The translations under genes and the position numbers were made by a program. Under the pieces are notes generated by a model that worked only from the letters and a program-made list of their open reading frames with translations, searched no databases and was not told where the DNA came from. Below are positions 50,204 through 59,201 of a stretch of DNA of 64,000 nucleotides, piece by piece (position 1 is the first letter of the stretch; each line of letters opens with the position of its first letter). Origin of the DNA: an uncultured Methanobacteriaceae archaeon (GTDB lineage Archaea > Methanobacteriota > Methanobacteria > Methanobacteriales > Methanobacteriaceae). Location of the stretch: NCBI GenBank assembly GCA_902782945.1, contig CACZOU010000064.1, forward strand, positions 16,776 through 80,775, given 5' to 3'.

Positions 50204-50767
50204 TTATTTCCAACTCTCACATATAGCATTAAAGTTTTCAAATATCTCGCCACCACGTGGGGTATGCTGTACTTCTGGATGAAACTGAATACCATAAATT
50301 GGTTTTTCTTTATGTTTCATAGATTCAACATCACATTCCTCAGAGTTTGCAAGTATTTCAAATTCTTCAGGTAATTTAACAACTTCATCTTTGTGTGAAG
50401 CCCATACTTTAAGAGTATCACCAATACCTTTAAACAATCCATCTTCTTTTAGGATATTAAGTTCAATCTGAGCATAACTTTCAACTTCTGCAGATTTAGT
50501 TTCGCCACCAAATGTTTCAGCTATAATTTGATGTCCTAGACAAATACCTAATATAGGAACATCTAGATTACGAATAAACTCTTTACAATTACCTATATTC
50601 TCTATTGAAGGACCGCCACCTAAAATTACACCATCAGGACTTAAATTCTCTATCTCTTCAAGAGGAGTGGTGTTAGGCATAAGTTTATTTTCTATATCTA
50701 GGTATGTTAATGTTCTAGATATTCTATGATTATACTGTCCAAAATTATTAATAATAACAATGCTCAT
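50204..50767 (-). CDS. guaAa: GMP synthase, glutamine amidotransferase subunit (GuaAa)
   Basis: This class I glutamine amidotransferase releases ammonia for GuaAb. The catalytic cysteine is in [16 protein letters not shown] (about residue 75), and the His/Glu pair is in [14 protein letters not shown] (about residue 163). The frame opens at 50779, but ATG 50767 begins the conserved [15 protein letters not shown] and is preferred, giving 187 residues. It is the first gene of the guaAa-guaAb pair. Confidence 0.93.
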   Translation of the reverse strand: MSIVIINNFGQYNHRISRTLTYLDIENKLMPNTTPLEEIENLSPDGVILGGGPSIENIGNCKEFIRNLDVPILGICLGHQIIAETFGGETKSAEVESYAQIELNILKEDGLFKGIGDTLKVWASHKDEVVKLPEEFEILANSEECDVESMKHKEKPIYGIQFHPEVQHTPRGGEIFENFNAICESWK

Positions 50768-51044
50768 GATAAATCCCATATTTCATTAAAATAAGTTAAA
50801 ACAACTATACAATTATTTTTCTTAATGAAATAAAAATAGTTGTTATAATCTAACTTTTTACTTTTTATATATTATATTATGATAATAGATATTATAATAA
50901 TTATTCTTATATTATAGATTGTATAATAATTAGCATAGAATCTAATCCCTATTATAAAACTATACGTTTAATAGGATAATAATAAAAAAGAACATAAATT
51001 TAACTTAATAATAGTAGAATTACTAATAATAGGATAATAGAAAA

Positions 51045-51644
51045 ATGAATAAATCAACAATAAACTTACCCGAAAATACTATCTTTGAAGTATTAGTAAC
51101 AACAACAAACAATCAGAAACCACATACTAAGCCATTTGGAATGAAAATTCAAGATAAACAAGTAGTATTAACTTTATTTCCAAATAAAACACTAAACAAT
51201 ATAAAAAATAATAAAGAATTTCTAATACAATTCACATTAAATCCTTTAATATATACAAAAGCATCACTTAACAAATTAACAAGTAAAGACTATCAAAATA
51301 ACAATATATTAAAAGAAGCAACAGTTATACTCAGATTAAAAGTAAATAAGATAATAGAACAAAAAAATAACGATAAATACGGAGAAAATATTATAACAAC
51401 AATATTCTCCACAGTAACTGATATAAAACAAGAAAATATTCAAGTTCCCGCAATAAATAGGGCTACTACTAAAATAATTGAGTTACTGGTAGATTACACA
51501 CGTTATAACTATATGGACTCTAATCAAAAAACAAGTTATATTAATAAAATCATAGAATCAGAGAATATCATAAGAAAAACAGGAAATAAAAATCATAATA
51601 AATCATTAAATCTCATAAAAAAAGAATTAAACATAGAAGATTAG
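51045..51644 (+). CDS. DUF447 family protein (FMN-binding split-barrel fold)
   Basis: This 199-residue protein matches the DUF447 pattern: an N-terminal half with the split-barrel motifs FEVLVTTTN, KPFGMKIQDKQVVLTLFPNKTLNNI and ILQFTLNP-like stretches (residues 12-70). A helical C-terminal half follows, with VPAINRATTKIIELLVDYTRYNY. FMN binding is inferred from the fold. It is convergent with adenine deaminase, with 5 bases between stops. Its biological function is unknown. Confidence 0.72.
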   Translation: MNKSTINLPENTIFEVLVTTTNNQKPHTKPFGMKIQDKQVVLTLFPNKTLNNIKNNKEFLIQFTLNPLIYTKASLNKLTSKDYQNNNILKEATVILRLKVNKIIEQKNNDKYGENIITTIFSTVTDIKQENIQVPAINRATTKIIELLVDYTRYNYMDSNQKTSYINKIIESENIIRKTGNKNHNKSLNLIKKELNIED

Positions 51645-51649
51645 TAATA

Positions 51650-53278
51650 TTAATCTTCATGCTGTACTACATTAATAAATTTATTTGCATCAACATCAAA
51701 TAATCCCTTATTAGTTATTTTAAGTGAAGGAACTACAGATAATGCCATGAATGATAATGTTGTAAATGGACTTCTTAAATCACAGCCCATTTTATGAACT
51801 AGTTCATTTAATTCTGTAGAATTCTTTGCAACATCAGCAACTGGTTTATCACTCATTAATCCAGCAATAGGTAATGGTAGATCTAATTTGTCATTATTGG
51901 ATATTGCTGCTATTCCACCCTTGTTTTCTATAATTTTATTTGTAGCTCTAGCCATGTATTTACTATTAGTTCCAACAGTAATTATGTTATGTGAATCATG
52001 ACTTACACTAGATGCTATAGCACCGTTTTTTATTCCATAACCTTTTACAAATCCATTAGCAATAGTATTTCCACCATAACGCTCAACTACGCTTATTTTG
52101 AGAACATCTTCAAATACTGATGGTTTAATAATACCTTTATCAATATTTAATTTAGCACTACTTCTTCCAGTTATAATAGTGTTATCCTGAACAGTAATCA
52201 CGTTTACTGTTGCACTCTTGCATGATGGATTTTTTGCTTTCAAGTCAAAGTCTTCTGGTTTTTTAGGAGTAATATGCAGAGTGGTGGCTAGTGGTTTTGG
52301 TTTTGCACGATATAATAATTTTTGTTTTTTGAATATAGTATTACCATTTATTATTACTCTTTTTACTTTGAAGTCTTCTAGATTATTAATGAATACTAAA
52401 TCTGCACATTTACCTGGACTAATACTTCCAGCATTTAGGTTATAATGTTCAGCAGGATTTAATGTTACTAATCTTATTGCTTCAAATGGATCCATACCAA
52501 AGTCTATTGCTTTACGAAGACATTTATCTAAATGTCCCTGGATAAGGTCATCTGCTCTAAGATCATCTGATACTATGAATTCTCCGTTGCTGTGAATAAG
52601 TTCTTCGAGGGTATGTGATTCTGAGCCCTCTCGAATCATTATTTTCATACCCATTCTTCTTTTTTCTTCTGCTTCTCTTTTAGTGGTACTTTCATGGTCT
52701 GTGCTTATACCATGTTTTACGTATTTTTGAAGATTTTTTCCGCTAAGCAGTGGTGCATGTCCATCAATAGGTTTCCCATGTTTTTTTGCTACTTCAATTT
52801 TGGAGATTATGTTTTTATTTTCATTAATTACTCCATAATAATCCATAACTTCTCCTAATGATACAAATTCAGGTCTTGAAAGTAGATTATCGATTATTTC
52901 ACTATCAATTTCAGCGCCTGATGTCTCATATTTTGTTGTTGGTACACAGGATGGTGCTGAAAAGTAGAATTTTAGTGGTGTGTGTTTTGCATCATTTACC
53001 ATATAATCTATTCCTTCAACTCCCATGACATTTGCTATTTCATGTGGATCTGCTACTACTGATGTAGTTCCATGCTTCAATGCTATTTCAGCAAATCGTG
53101 ATGGTGTTACCATTGAACTTTCAATGTGTATATGTGCATCTATGAATCCAGGAACAATTATGTCATTAAAATCTTTGTTTACTTCTTTTATTGACTGGAT
53201 GATTCCATGTTCAATTTCGATTTCTCCTGGATATATCTCGTCGGTAAATACGTTTAAAATATTTCCTTTTATAATCAT
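51650..53278 (-). CDS. ade: Adenine deaminase
   Basis: This amidohydrolase deaminates adenine to hypoxanthine in purine salvage. The N-terminal beta domain is followed by the metal site PGFIDAHIHIESSMV (about residue 44), then GTTSVVADPHEIANV (about residue 70). Further metal ligands are in IDGHAPLLSGK (about residue 178) and STDHESTTKREA. The C-terminal domain includes SVSHDSHNIITVG (about residue 420). At 542 residues it is full length. GGGGAG precedes ATG 53278. Confidence 0.94.
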   Translation of the reverse strand: MIIKGNILNVFTDEIYPGEIEIEHGIIQSIKEVNKDFNDIIVPGFIDAHIHIESSMVTPSRFAEIALKHGTTSVVADPHEIANVMGVEGIDYMVNDAKHTPLKFYFSAPSCVPTTKYETSGAEIDSEIIDNLLSRPEFVSLGEVMDYYGVINENKNIISKIEVAKKHGKPIDGHAPLLSGKNLQKYVKHGISTDHESTTKREAEEKRRMGMKIMIREGSESHTLEELIHSNGEFIVSDDLRADDLIQGHLDKCLRKAIDFGMDPFEAIRLVTLNPAEHYNLNAGSISPGKCADLVFINNLEDFKVKRVIINGNTIFKKQKLLYRAKPKPLATTLHITPKKPEDFDLKAKNPSCKSATVNVITVQDNTIITGRSSAKLNIDKGIIKPSVFEDVLKISVVERYGGNTIANGFVKGYGIKNGAIASSVSHDSHNIITVGTNSKYMARATNKIIENKGGIAAISNNDKLDLPLPIAGLMSDKPVADVAKNSTELNELVHKMGCDLRSPFTTLSFMALSVVPSLKITNKGLFDVDANKFINVVQHED

Positions 53279-53893
53279 TTTATTAATACTCCCCTAATAT
53301 TATAAAAACATAGTTATACTCTTAAATTTCGTTTATCTTTTTTGTAATGTATCTTGTTTGACTTAATTTAAAAATAAATATTCTATATTCCCATTGTTAA
53401 GATACATTTTTCCCCATATTTAAGAGTTTAACAGTTCTAGTCATTTAAAAAAGTGATAATTTAAGAAATCCATTATTTTTTAATTTAATTTTTATTAAAT
53501 TAAAGTGTTAATTTTTAAATACTATAATAAAATATATGTTTATTGCTATTATAAAAAGATGTATTAATATTAGGATTTGGGCTCTATAAAAAACAGATTG
53601 ATTTTGAACAAGAGTCTTCTTAAAAGTTAATTTAAACTTTTAAAATTAAATAATACTAATAATAAATGATAAAAAAATGAATTACACTAGAAATACATCT
53701 AACATTAAAAAATAAAGAATATTGAAAAATAAAAAAGTAATACTAATGTATTTTAATTATATAAAAGGATAATTTCCATGAAACAGGTTTATTACTAAAA
53801 TCTATGAGCTTGTTTTCTTTTTTATTTTATTAATCGAAGTTTTATGTTATTTTTATTTTAAAAAGTAAATTTAACAGGGTATTTTTTTTGTTA
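53279..53893. other. 615-base AT-rich gap upstream of the ade gene
   Basis: It has no convincing gene. It holds long A- and T-rich tracts, the ade Shine-Dalgarno sequence near 53291-53296, and at the other end the 3' flank of the five-repeat protein. A short AT-only inverted repeat near 53497-53518 (taattta...taaatta) is not strong. The gap marks the edge of the accessory island that follows. Confidence 0.5.
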
Positions 53894-54901
53894 TTATGAT
53901 TCTTCTTTTAGGAAATCAGTATCATCGTAATAGTATAGGGGTTTATAACCAAGATGATAATAGTTTTCTTCATATTTTGTTATGTTCTTCTTTTTCCAAT
54001 TGTCCTCTTTTAAATTTTGTTTTACATATCTTGCAAGTTCTAGATTATCATAACAGGCGTATATTCTTATTTTTCCATTTTTCATTGTTTCTACATAGTA
54101 TTTACCATTGCGTTTGTGAATATTTTTATTTCTTTTTTGAATTGTTTCTGTAACCTTTGTTACGTGTTTGATGGTTTTTTCATTCCACCCATTTTTTGCT
54201 AAATAATCTCTTATCAGTACTGCTAAATTGTATGTAGGATAGCGTCCTATTGTGATTGTGTTATTTCTTATTTGTTTACGTACACGATACTTGTTTTTAT
54301 ACGTGTTTTCATAAACAATATTTTCTATTTTTTTAGGAAAGGGTGGTAGTTTTGATTTATCGTAGGTATATATTGATGTAGGATCCTCACACATTAATTC
54401 CTCGTTTCCATCATATTTTACTATAAGATCTCGTTCCTGTAGTGCTGTTACAAGATTAGCATATGTTCCGAGTACATATCCTTTATAATATATATAGTAG
54501 CGATTGTTAATCTTATTATATGAGATATACTTGTAAAACTCTTTTACCGCTTGTTTTTCTATGAGTTTTATATCTACTTTTGTAGTATAGTAGGGTAATA
54601 TCTTCTTTACTAGTTTAGCATATTTGTAACTTTTATATGAGCCATAAATCATACCACCTCTTTTCTTGTTTATTATAATATATTTTTCCTCTTCATCCTT
54701 CCTAATATGATATTTGGGGAAATGTTCTCTTTTAGGGTAGCCTGTTGTTTTACATTTAATCCAATCGTATTTTATTAGTTTGTCCCTTTGTTTTATTGCA
54801 TCATCTAATCTTGAGAAAGAACCATATTCTATTTTTTGATTATAAATTGTTTTTTGAATATAGTACCTGTTTCTTTTTTTGTATATGTTATTGTATTTCA
54901 T
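53894..54901 (-). CDS. Five-repeat AP2-like protein of unknown function
   Basis: I do not recognise a named family. The 335-residue, strongly basic, tyrosine-rich protein is made of about five imperfect units of 40-45 residues. Each ends with a G-S/T/R-Y or F, then a helix rich in A...RD, for example YGSFSRLDDAIKQRD, YGSYKSYKYAKLVKK, LGTYANLVTALQERD, IGRYPTYNLAVLIRD and YACYDNLELARYVKQ. This resembles AP2-type or integrase arm-type DNA-binding units. No integrase catalytic residues follow. Its ATG overlaps the stop of the upstream gene (ATGA), so the two are coupled. Confidence 0.7.
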   Translation of the reverse strand: MKYNNIYKKRNRYYIQKTIYNQKIEYGSFSRLDDAIKQRDKLIKYDWIKCKTTGYPKREHFPKYHIRKDEEEKYIIINKKRGGMIYGSYKSYKYAKLVKKILPYYTTKVDIKLIEKQAVKEFYKYISYNKINNRYYIYYKGYVLGTYANLVTALQERDLIVKYDGNEELMCEDPTSIYTYDKSKLPPFPKKIENIVYENTYKNKYRVRKQIRNNTITIGRYPTYNLAVLIRDYLAKNGWNEKTIKHVTKVTETIQKRNKNIHKRNGKYYVETMKNGKIRIYACYDNLELARYVKQNLKEDNWKKKNITKYEENYYHLGYKPLYYYDDTDFLKEES

Positions 54902-55311
54902 GGTTTTTCACCACTTAATATAGATGAGAGGGTTTTAAATGTGTCTTCTTGTGTGGTTATTTTGGTATTAATATTGTTTATCTTATTTATTTCCCTTATT
55001 TTATTGTTAATCTCCTTATTTTCTCTTTTATTTTTCTTTTTTAAGTTGTCTATAATTATTATTGTTATTTTACCATTGTTTTTTAGTTTTCTAGTTATTT
55101 CATTCATGTTTTTATCTAGTAATGTTGTCTTATATGTCTGGGTGATTTTATGGTCTTTAATTTGGTATTGTATTCCTTTTTCTAGAGGTGTTGCTATTAC
55201 ATTGTATTTGTTGCTGAAGTATTGGAATATTTCTATTATTGAGTCTATGTTGTTTTCGGAGTTAACTTTCAGAATACTTTTATGTTTATGTCTTTTATTT
55301 TTTTTATTTAT
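54898..55311 (-). CDS. Lys/Asn-rich protein with apparent ATA start
   Basis: I do not recognise this protein. The frame is open from a stop at 55324-55326 to the TGA at 54898, which overlaps the next gene's ATG. The only conventional start is ATG 55107, which gives 69 residues and has no Shine-Dalgarno sequence. AAGGAGGG at 55318-55325 lies exactly 6 bases before ATA 55309-55311, which would give 137 residues. The sequence is basic, with a hydrophobic GKITIIIIDNL strand (about residue 84). The plus-strand frame here is a hydrophobic shadow. I give the ATA start, but it is unproven. Confidence 0.5.
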   Translation of the reverse strand: MNKKNKRHKHKSILKVNSENNIDSIIEIFQYFSNKYNVIATPLEKGIQYQIKDHKITQTYKTTLLDKNMNEITRKLKNNGKITIIIIDNLKKKNKRENKEINNKIREINKINNINTKITTQEDTFKTLSSILSGEKP

Positions 55312-55436
55312 TTTAATCCCTCCTTATTATTTTTAATCTACTATTTTTAATGGATACTTTAATTAAATCTTATTTAATTTTGTTTATGATTATTACTATA
55401 ATATTAATACTTTATAAAGTAATTAGAGCCTCTAAG

Positions 55437-55490
55437 ACTGTCCTATGCTCATACTCATAGACGGAGACACACACCCCTCTAAAAAGAATA
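55437..55490 (+). ncRNA. Possible small RNA downstream of a TATA box
   Basis: The stretch contains a small hairpin (55440-55462) and a C/A-rich segment ending ccctct, about 20-70 bases after the TATA-like element at 55411-55419. It has no ORF of note. This is a composition-and-promoter argument only. Confidence 0.25.
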
Positions 55491-55563
55491 TAACGAAATA
55501 AAATACTAATTAATAGCAGTTAACTAAAATTAATTCAAAGTTATTACTTTTCAAGACCCGGTT

Positions 55564-55577
55564 TCTTTTATATACTA
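55564..55577 (+). promoter_or_regulatory. TATA-like element for the Cdc6-like gene
   Basis: tcttttatatacta sits about 70-83 bases before the ATG at 55647. It would place transcription start near 55595, followed by the Shine-Dalgarno sequence gagagtga at 55633-55640. The spacing fits archaeal promoters. Confidence 0.4.
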
Positions 55578-55646
55578 TCTCATAATAATCAAATAATAGT
55601 GAGATGGACCTTTAATTAATTACAATAAATAAGAGAGTGAATAGAC

Positions 55647-56471
55647 ATGAGTATTTTTGAAGAAATCCTAAATTCAGATAATTCTGTATTTAAAAATCAG
55701 GATATATTCAGTATAGACTATCTGCCAGAAGTAATACAATGTAGAGATAAACAACTAAAGAGCATACTAATAAATATAAAACCATTACTAAAAAATAACA
55801 AGGCAATAAATACAATAATAATGGGAAATACAAGCACAGGGAAAACAACAGTTCTTAAACATGCATTAAAAGAAATAGAGGAATACACTAACCTATCAAC
55901 ATGCTACATAAATTGTAACATACAAGACACGTCACGTAAGTGTTACTTTCAAATATACAGGGTCTTATTTGGATATGAAGCAAGAAAAAGTGTAAGCACT
56001 GAAATAATACAGGAAGAAGTAATGAAGAAATTAGAAGAGGAATCATTTATAATAGCAATTGATGATATAAACTATCTAAGTAATAATGAGTCAAATAAGT
56101 TAATCAATGAATTATTCAGGGCAAATGAGTTCTATCATTCTAATATAGCTTTAATAATAACAATAAATAATATTTTCTTCAAATATGAACTTGAACGCAA
56201 CGCTCAAAGCATACTACAAGGTCATGAAATAGAATTTGAGGATTATACAAGTGAAGAAATGTATTCCATCCTTAAATATAGATGCGATTTAGGATTCAAG
56301 AATGGAGTAATAACTGAAAATCAAATAAGAAGAATAAGTAATTATGCAACAAAATACACGGATTTAAGAAGAGGATTAGCAATACTAAACATACTTGGAC
56401 AAAAAATAGAATCAGAAAACAGAGACCATATAACAGATAAAGACATAGATGAAATAATAGCAATATCATAA
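55647..56471 (+). CDS. Cdc6/Orc1-like AAA+ ATPase without winged-helix domain
   Basis: This resembles the AAA+ part of archaeal Orc1/Cdc6. The N-terminal FSIDYLPEVIQCRDKQL precedes Walker A GNTSTGKTTVLKHAL (about residue 59). Walker B is FIIAIDDINYL (about residue 132). IITINN supplies sensor 1, and YTDLRRGLAIL near residue 238 resembles the sensor-2/lid region. At 274 residues it lacks the C-terminal winged helix used for origin binding. It may be an accessory or plasmid-derived initiator-like protein. It begins 6-8 bases after gagagtga. Confidence 0.8.
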   Translation: MSIFEEILNSDNSVFKNQDIFSIDYLPEVIQCRDKQLKSILINIKPLLKNNKAINTIIMGNTSTGKTTVLKHALKEIEEYTNLSTCYINCNIQDTSRKCYFQIYRVLFGYEARKSVSTEIIQEEVMKKLEEESFIIAIDDINYLSNNESNKLINELFRANEFYHSNIALIITINNIFFKYELERNAQSILQGHEIEFEDYTSEEMYSILKYRCDLGFKNGVITENQIRRISNYATKYTDLRRGLAILNILGQKIESENRDHITDKDIDEIIAIS

Positions 56472-56502
56472 AAAGGGATTAATAAGTTAGAATAACTAAT
56501 AA

Positions 56503-57708
56503 TTATAATAACTTACGTAATTTAAATAATTTTTTTGGAGACATTTTAACTACTGCTTTAAGTAAAGATTTAGTTGAAAGAGTACTAAGTCCAGCATTAG
56601 CTACAGCACTGATATACTCATTTAAATCATCATCATCTAAGCCATAAAGGAAATCTCTAATGTGAATGTACTTTCTAAACTTCTTAGCTATATGTTCTTC
56701 AACATAATCTGAATATTCCTTTAAATTATCCTCAGAATAGTCTTCCTCTTTAATAGCTCTAGCAGCAACTTGACCTGCAATCATACCACTTTCAAGTGCG
56801 GTGTCAATACCTCCACCAGTAATAGGATTAATACAGCCAGCAGCATCACCTACTAGCATAAGATTGTCTGTTATAATTTTATCAAATACTCCACATAATG
56901 GGTTTCCACCAACATTAACTTCCACGATTTGAGCATCTTTAGTAGCATAATTATTGGCAATAAAATCATCTAAATATTCCTTAGCACTCTTAGTAGCCCT
57001 AGCTCCGGTTACATCGATACCCACATTAGCAGTATCATAACCTTTAGGGAAAAACCAGACATAGCCACCAGGTGCTACGCTACCAAAATAGAATTCGAGC
57101 GTATTATTTTTGTCCATTTTAAGATTAGTCATTTCATATTGGATACCTGAATCCATTTCTTCCAGAGGAACTTTTGTGTTAAGACCAGCCCAGGCACCTA
57201 CATGACCCTCAGGACCATCTGCACCAATAACAATATGTGCCTTAATTTGTGTAATATCTGTGTTAAATCCATTGATATCAACAAGGAAATAGTCATCAAC
57301 TTTCTTCATTGATAATGCTTCTGTTTTAATCATTACCTCAGCACCACTACGAATGGCGTCCATTGTAACATGTTTATCAAATACTTTACGTTCTAATACA
57401 ATACCTGTAGCAGGTGTATCTAAATTTTCAGAGGTAAACCATGCACTAGTATTATTTGGTGATACAATACGTGCTCCATCAATTCGTCGAGCAATCCATC
57501 TTTCGTCTAATTCAATATTCATTTTTTCAAGAACGCCGTCAATTATACCTTCAGCACATCTTTTAGGATTGCCAATTTCTGATTTCTTGTCAATAATTAA
57601 TGTTTTAGCACCATTTGCACTGGCTTCTCTTGCTGCAATAGATCCTGCAGGACCTGCCCCAATAATTAAAACATCAACTTCCTTTACTTTGTTCATTTTA
57701 TCTTCCAT
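56503..57708 (-). CDS. Geranylgeranyl reductase (digeranylgeranylglycerophospholipid reductase type)
   Basis: This FAD-dependent reductase of archaeal lipid synthesis saturates the geranylgeranyl chains of ether phospholipids. Motifs are VLIIGAGPAGSIAAREAS (FAD site), PKRCAEGIIDG (about residue 48), GYVWFFPKGYDTANVG (about residue 213) and GDAAGCINPITGGGIDTALESG (about residue 280). At 401 residues it is full length. Starts at ATG 57708 or 57696 are both possible. It is closer to the characterised lipid reductase than the paralogue at 35200. It is convergent with the Cdc6-like gene. Confidence 0.9.
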   Translation of the reverse strand: MEDKMNKVKEVDVLIIGAGPAGSIAAREASANGAKTLIIDKKSEIGNPKRCAEGIIDGVLEKMNIELDERWIARRIDGARIVSPNNTSAWFTSENLDTPATGIVLERKVFDKHVTMDAIRSGAEVMIKTEALSMKKVDDYFLVDINGFNTDITQIKAHIVIGADGPEGHVGAWAGLNTKVPLEEMDSGIQYEMTNLKMDKNNTLEFYFGSVAPGGYVWFFPKGYDTANVGIDVTGARATKSAKEYLDDFIANNYATKDAQIVEVNVGGNPLCGVFDKIITDNLMLVGDAAGCINPITGGGIDTALESGMIAGQVAARAIKEEDYSEDNLKEYSDYVEEHIAKKFRKYIHIRDFLYGLDDDDLNEYISAVANAGLSTLSTKSLLKAVVKMSPKKLFKLRKLL

Positions 57709-57845
57709 CCATCTGTTTAATAAGAGGTATTTTTGTTTAATTATTATATATGAATCTTCTTGAATTAATTATTTTACACATATGATGGAAAACAACAAGA
57801 ATATATTAAATAATACATGAAATAATAATTAATTAATAAATATAT

Positions 57846-58427
57846 ATGAGAAATAAAATGCTTAAAACAAAAATAAAAGATCGAGAAATAGAATACACTG
57901 TAGACTATCGTAAAGTCAAATACATAAGATATGAATTAAGAGGCGGTAAATTAAGACTAATCCTACCAAAAAGATACGATGGAAATATTGAAGAATGTAT
58001 TCATAAAAAAGAAAAATGGATTTATGATAAACTAGTGGAATATGACGAAGTCAATGTAAAACTAGAAGAACAAACGAGAAATATATATTTAATTCAAAGA
58101 ACCGAAAAAGAATTTAAAAACATAACAAACAGATTTTTTGAAAAATACCAAAATCAATTAAATGTCAATGTTAAACGAATACAATACAGACACATGACCA
58201 CAAAATGGGGTAGCTGTAGCAGTCTAGGAAATGTAACACTATCTAAGGATTTAATATATCTACCAGAAGATCTAATAGCATACATAATATATCATGAATT
58301 AGCTCATCTTATAATATTGGACCATAGTGATAAATTCTTTAACATAATTAAAAAAGAATTTCCTGATTATAAAAGCTATGATTCACGTTTAAATGAATAC
58401 TGGTATTTAATAAAAAAGGAAGGATGA
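57846..58427 (+). CDS. YgjP-type metal-dependent hydrolase (DUF45/M48-like)
   Basis: This zinc-metalloprotease-like protein has the HEXXH motif in YHELAHLIILDHSDKF (about residues 148-163), preceded by the conserved MTTKWGSCSSLGNVTLSKDL (about residue 118). At 193 residues it fits YgjP. It belongs to a widespread family of unknown substrate. The start is ATG 57846 or ATG 57858. No Shine-Dalgarno sequence is seen, so the message may be leaderless. It is convergent with the AlkD-like gene, with one base between stops. Confidence 0.85.
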   Translation: MRNKMLKTKIKDREIEYTVDYRKVKYIRYELRGGKLRLILPKRYDGNIEECIHKKEKWIYDKLVEYDEVNVKLEEQTRNIYLIQRTEKEFKNITNRFFEKYQNQLNVNVKRIQYRHMTTKWGSCSSLGNVTLSKDLIYLPEDLIAYIIYHELAHLIILDHSDKFFNIIKKEFPDYKSYDSRLNEYWYLIKKEG

Positions 58428-58428
58428 G

Positions 58429-59109
58429 TTATTTATCTTTAAATTTCTTCTGAACTTTTTCACTTTTCAATTCACGTAAAGCATCATGTGCAATCCAATT
58501 TCCACTTATAGTATCTAATTTTAATATTTCTTCTGCTAACAAGATACTTTTCTGATTAAGAATCTTATTTCTTTTTCCAATTTGTCGTAAAGACCAGTTA
58601 ACTGCTTTTTTAACAAAATTTCTTTCATCAGATGAACCACTAATTATTATGGGAAATAGGTTAATAAACACATCATCACAGGCTTTCTTATCATGTACGG
58701 CTAGAGTAGCTATTAATGAGTATGCAGTTCTTTTAACAAATTCTTCCTCTTTATCATAAAATTCATGTATCTTGGGATAAGCATACCTTGTTTTACGAAA
58801 TAAATTACTGCAAGCTTGGTCACATTGGTCCCATGTTTCAAAGGAGTATGCCCATTTATTAATTTGCTCGGATGTTACTTTAGTCGGATCATCAATCATA
58901 GTTGCAAGAAGTTTAGTATCATGATAACCATAATTCCATAATTCGATGGCAAGTTCATGGTCTTTACCAATAGTTTTTGCTATTTTTCTTAGAACCGGGA
59001 CTCGTATACCATATGCTTTATCTGGATTAATTCCAAAACGAGCCATTCCTTTCACATCATCAGGATTTCCCTCTTTTTCAAGTATTTCAAGAACTTCATC
59101 TAGTTGCAT
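58429..59109 (-). CDS. AlkD-like HEAT-repeat DNA alkylation repair protein
   Basis: This protein belongs to the AlkD/AlkC DNA glycosylase superfamily, made of HEAT repeats. The N-terminus has GMARFGINPDKAYGIRVPVLRKIAK (about residues 21-45). Also present are ELWNYGYHDTKLLATMI, WDQCDQACSNLF (about residue 110, with the family tryptophan and acidic residue) and KKAVNWSLRQIGKRN. At 226 residues it is normal. AGGAGA lies before ATG 59109. It stands alone, and 3-methyladenine or 7-methylguanine excision is inferred. Confidence 0.82.
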   Translation of the reverse strand: MQLDEVLEILEKEGNPDDVKGMARFGINPDKAYGIRVPVLRKIAKTIGKDHELAIELWNYGYHDTKLLATMIDDPTKVTSEQINKWAYSFETWDQCDQACSNLFRKTRYAYPKIHEFYDKEEEFVKRTAYSLIATLAVHDKKACDDVFINLFPIIISGSSDERNFVKKAVNWSLRQIGKRNKILNQKSILLAEEILKLDTISGNWIAHDALRELKSEKVQKKFKDK

Positions 59110-59170
59110 ATAAAATAGTCTCCTAATAAATGTTTAATTGTTTAAATTTATTAAAAAAAGTAAAAGTTGA

Positions 59171-59201
59171 AAAACAGTATAGTTGTATAACTACCTGTTT
59201 T
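59171..59201 (-). terminator. Terminator of the frh operon
   Basis: aaaacag (59171-59177) pairs with ctgtttt (59195-59201), and within it tagtt pairs with aacta. On the minus strand the stem includes the frhB stop codon and is followed by a tract with seven T. It is the clearest intrinsic-style terminator in the window. Confidence 0.65.

Larger units (their letters stand above)
55312..55646. other. 335-base divergent promoter region with a possible small RNA
   Basis: The region lies between the minus-strand coupled pair and the Cdc6-like gene. A TATA-like tttataaag is at 55411-55419 and another, tttatata, at 55567-55574; the latter would serve the Cdc6-like gene. Bases 55440-55462 can form a 7-bp stem (gtc-tatg with cata-gac, one bulged C). 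The stretch 55437-55490 is much less AT-rich than its surroundings, suggesting a short RNA. No origin box of the usual Orc-binding pattern was recognised. Confidence 0.45.

Noticed and set aside
53894..54901. Five-repeat protein considered as a tyrosine recombinase
   Set aside because: The repeats resemble integrase arm-binding units, but there is no catalytic Arg-His-Arg-Tyr domain.
54836..55336. Hydrophobic plus-strand ORF of 166 residues
   Set aside because: It is the antisense of two minus-strand genes with Shine-Dalgarno elements and stop/start coupling; the hydrophobicity comes from Lys/Asn-rich coding on the other strand.
55312..55646. Replication origin next to the Cdc6-like gene
   Set aside because: No recognisable origin recognition box repeats were seen and the Cdc6-like protein lacks its winged helix.
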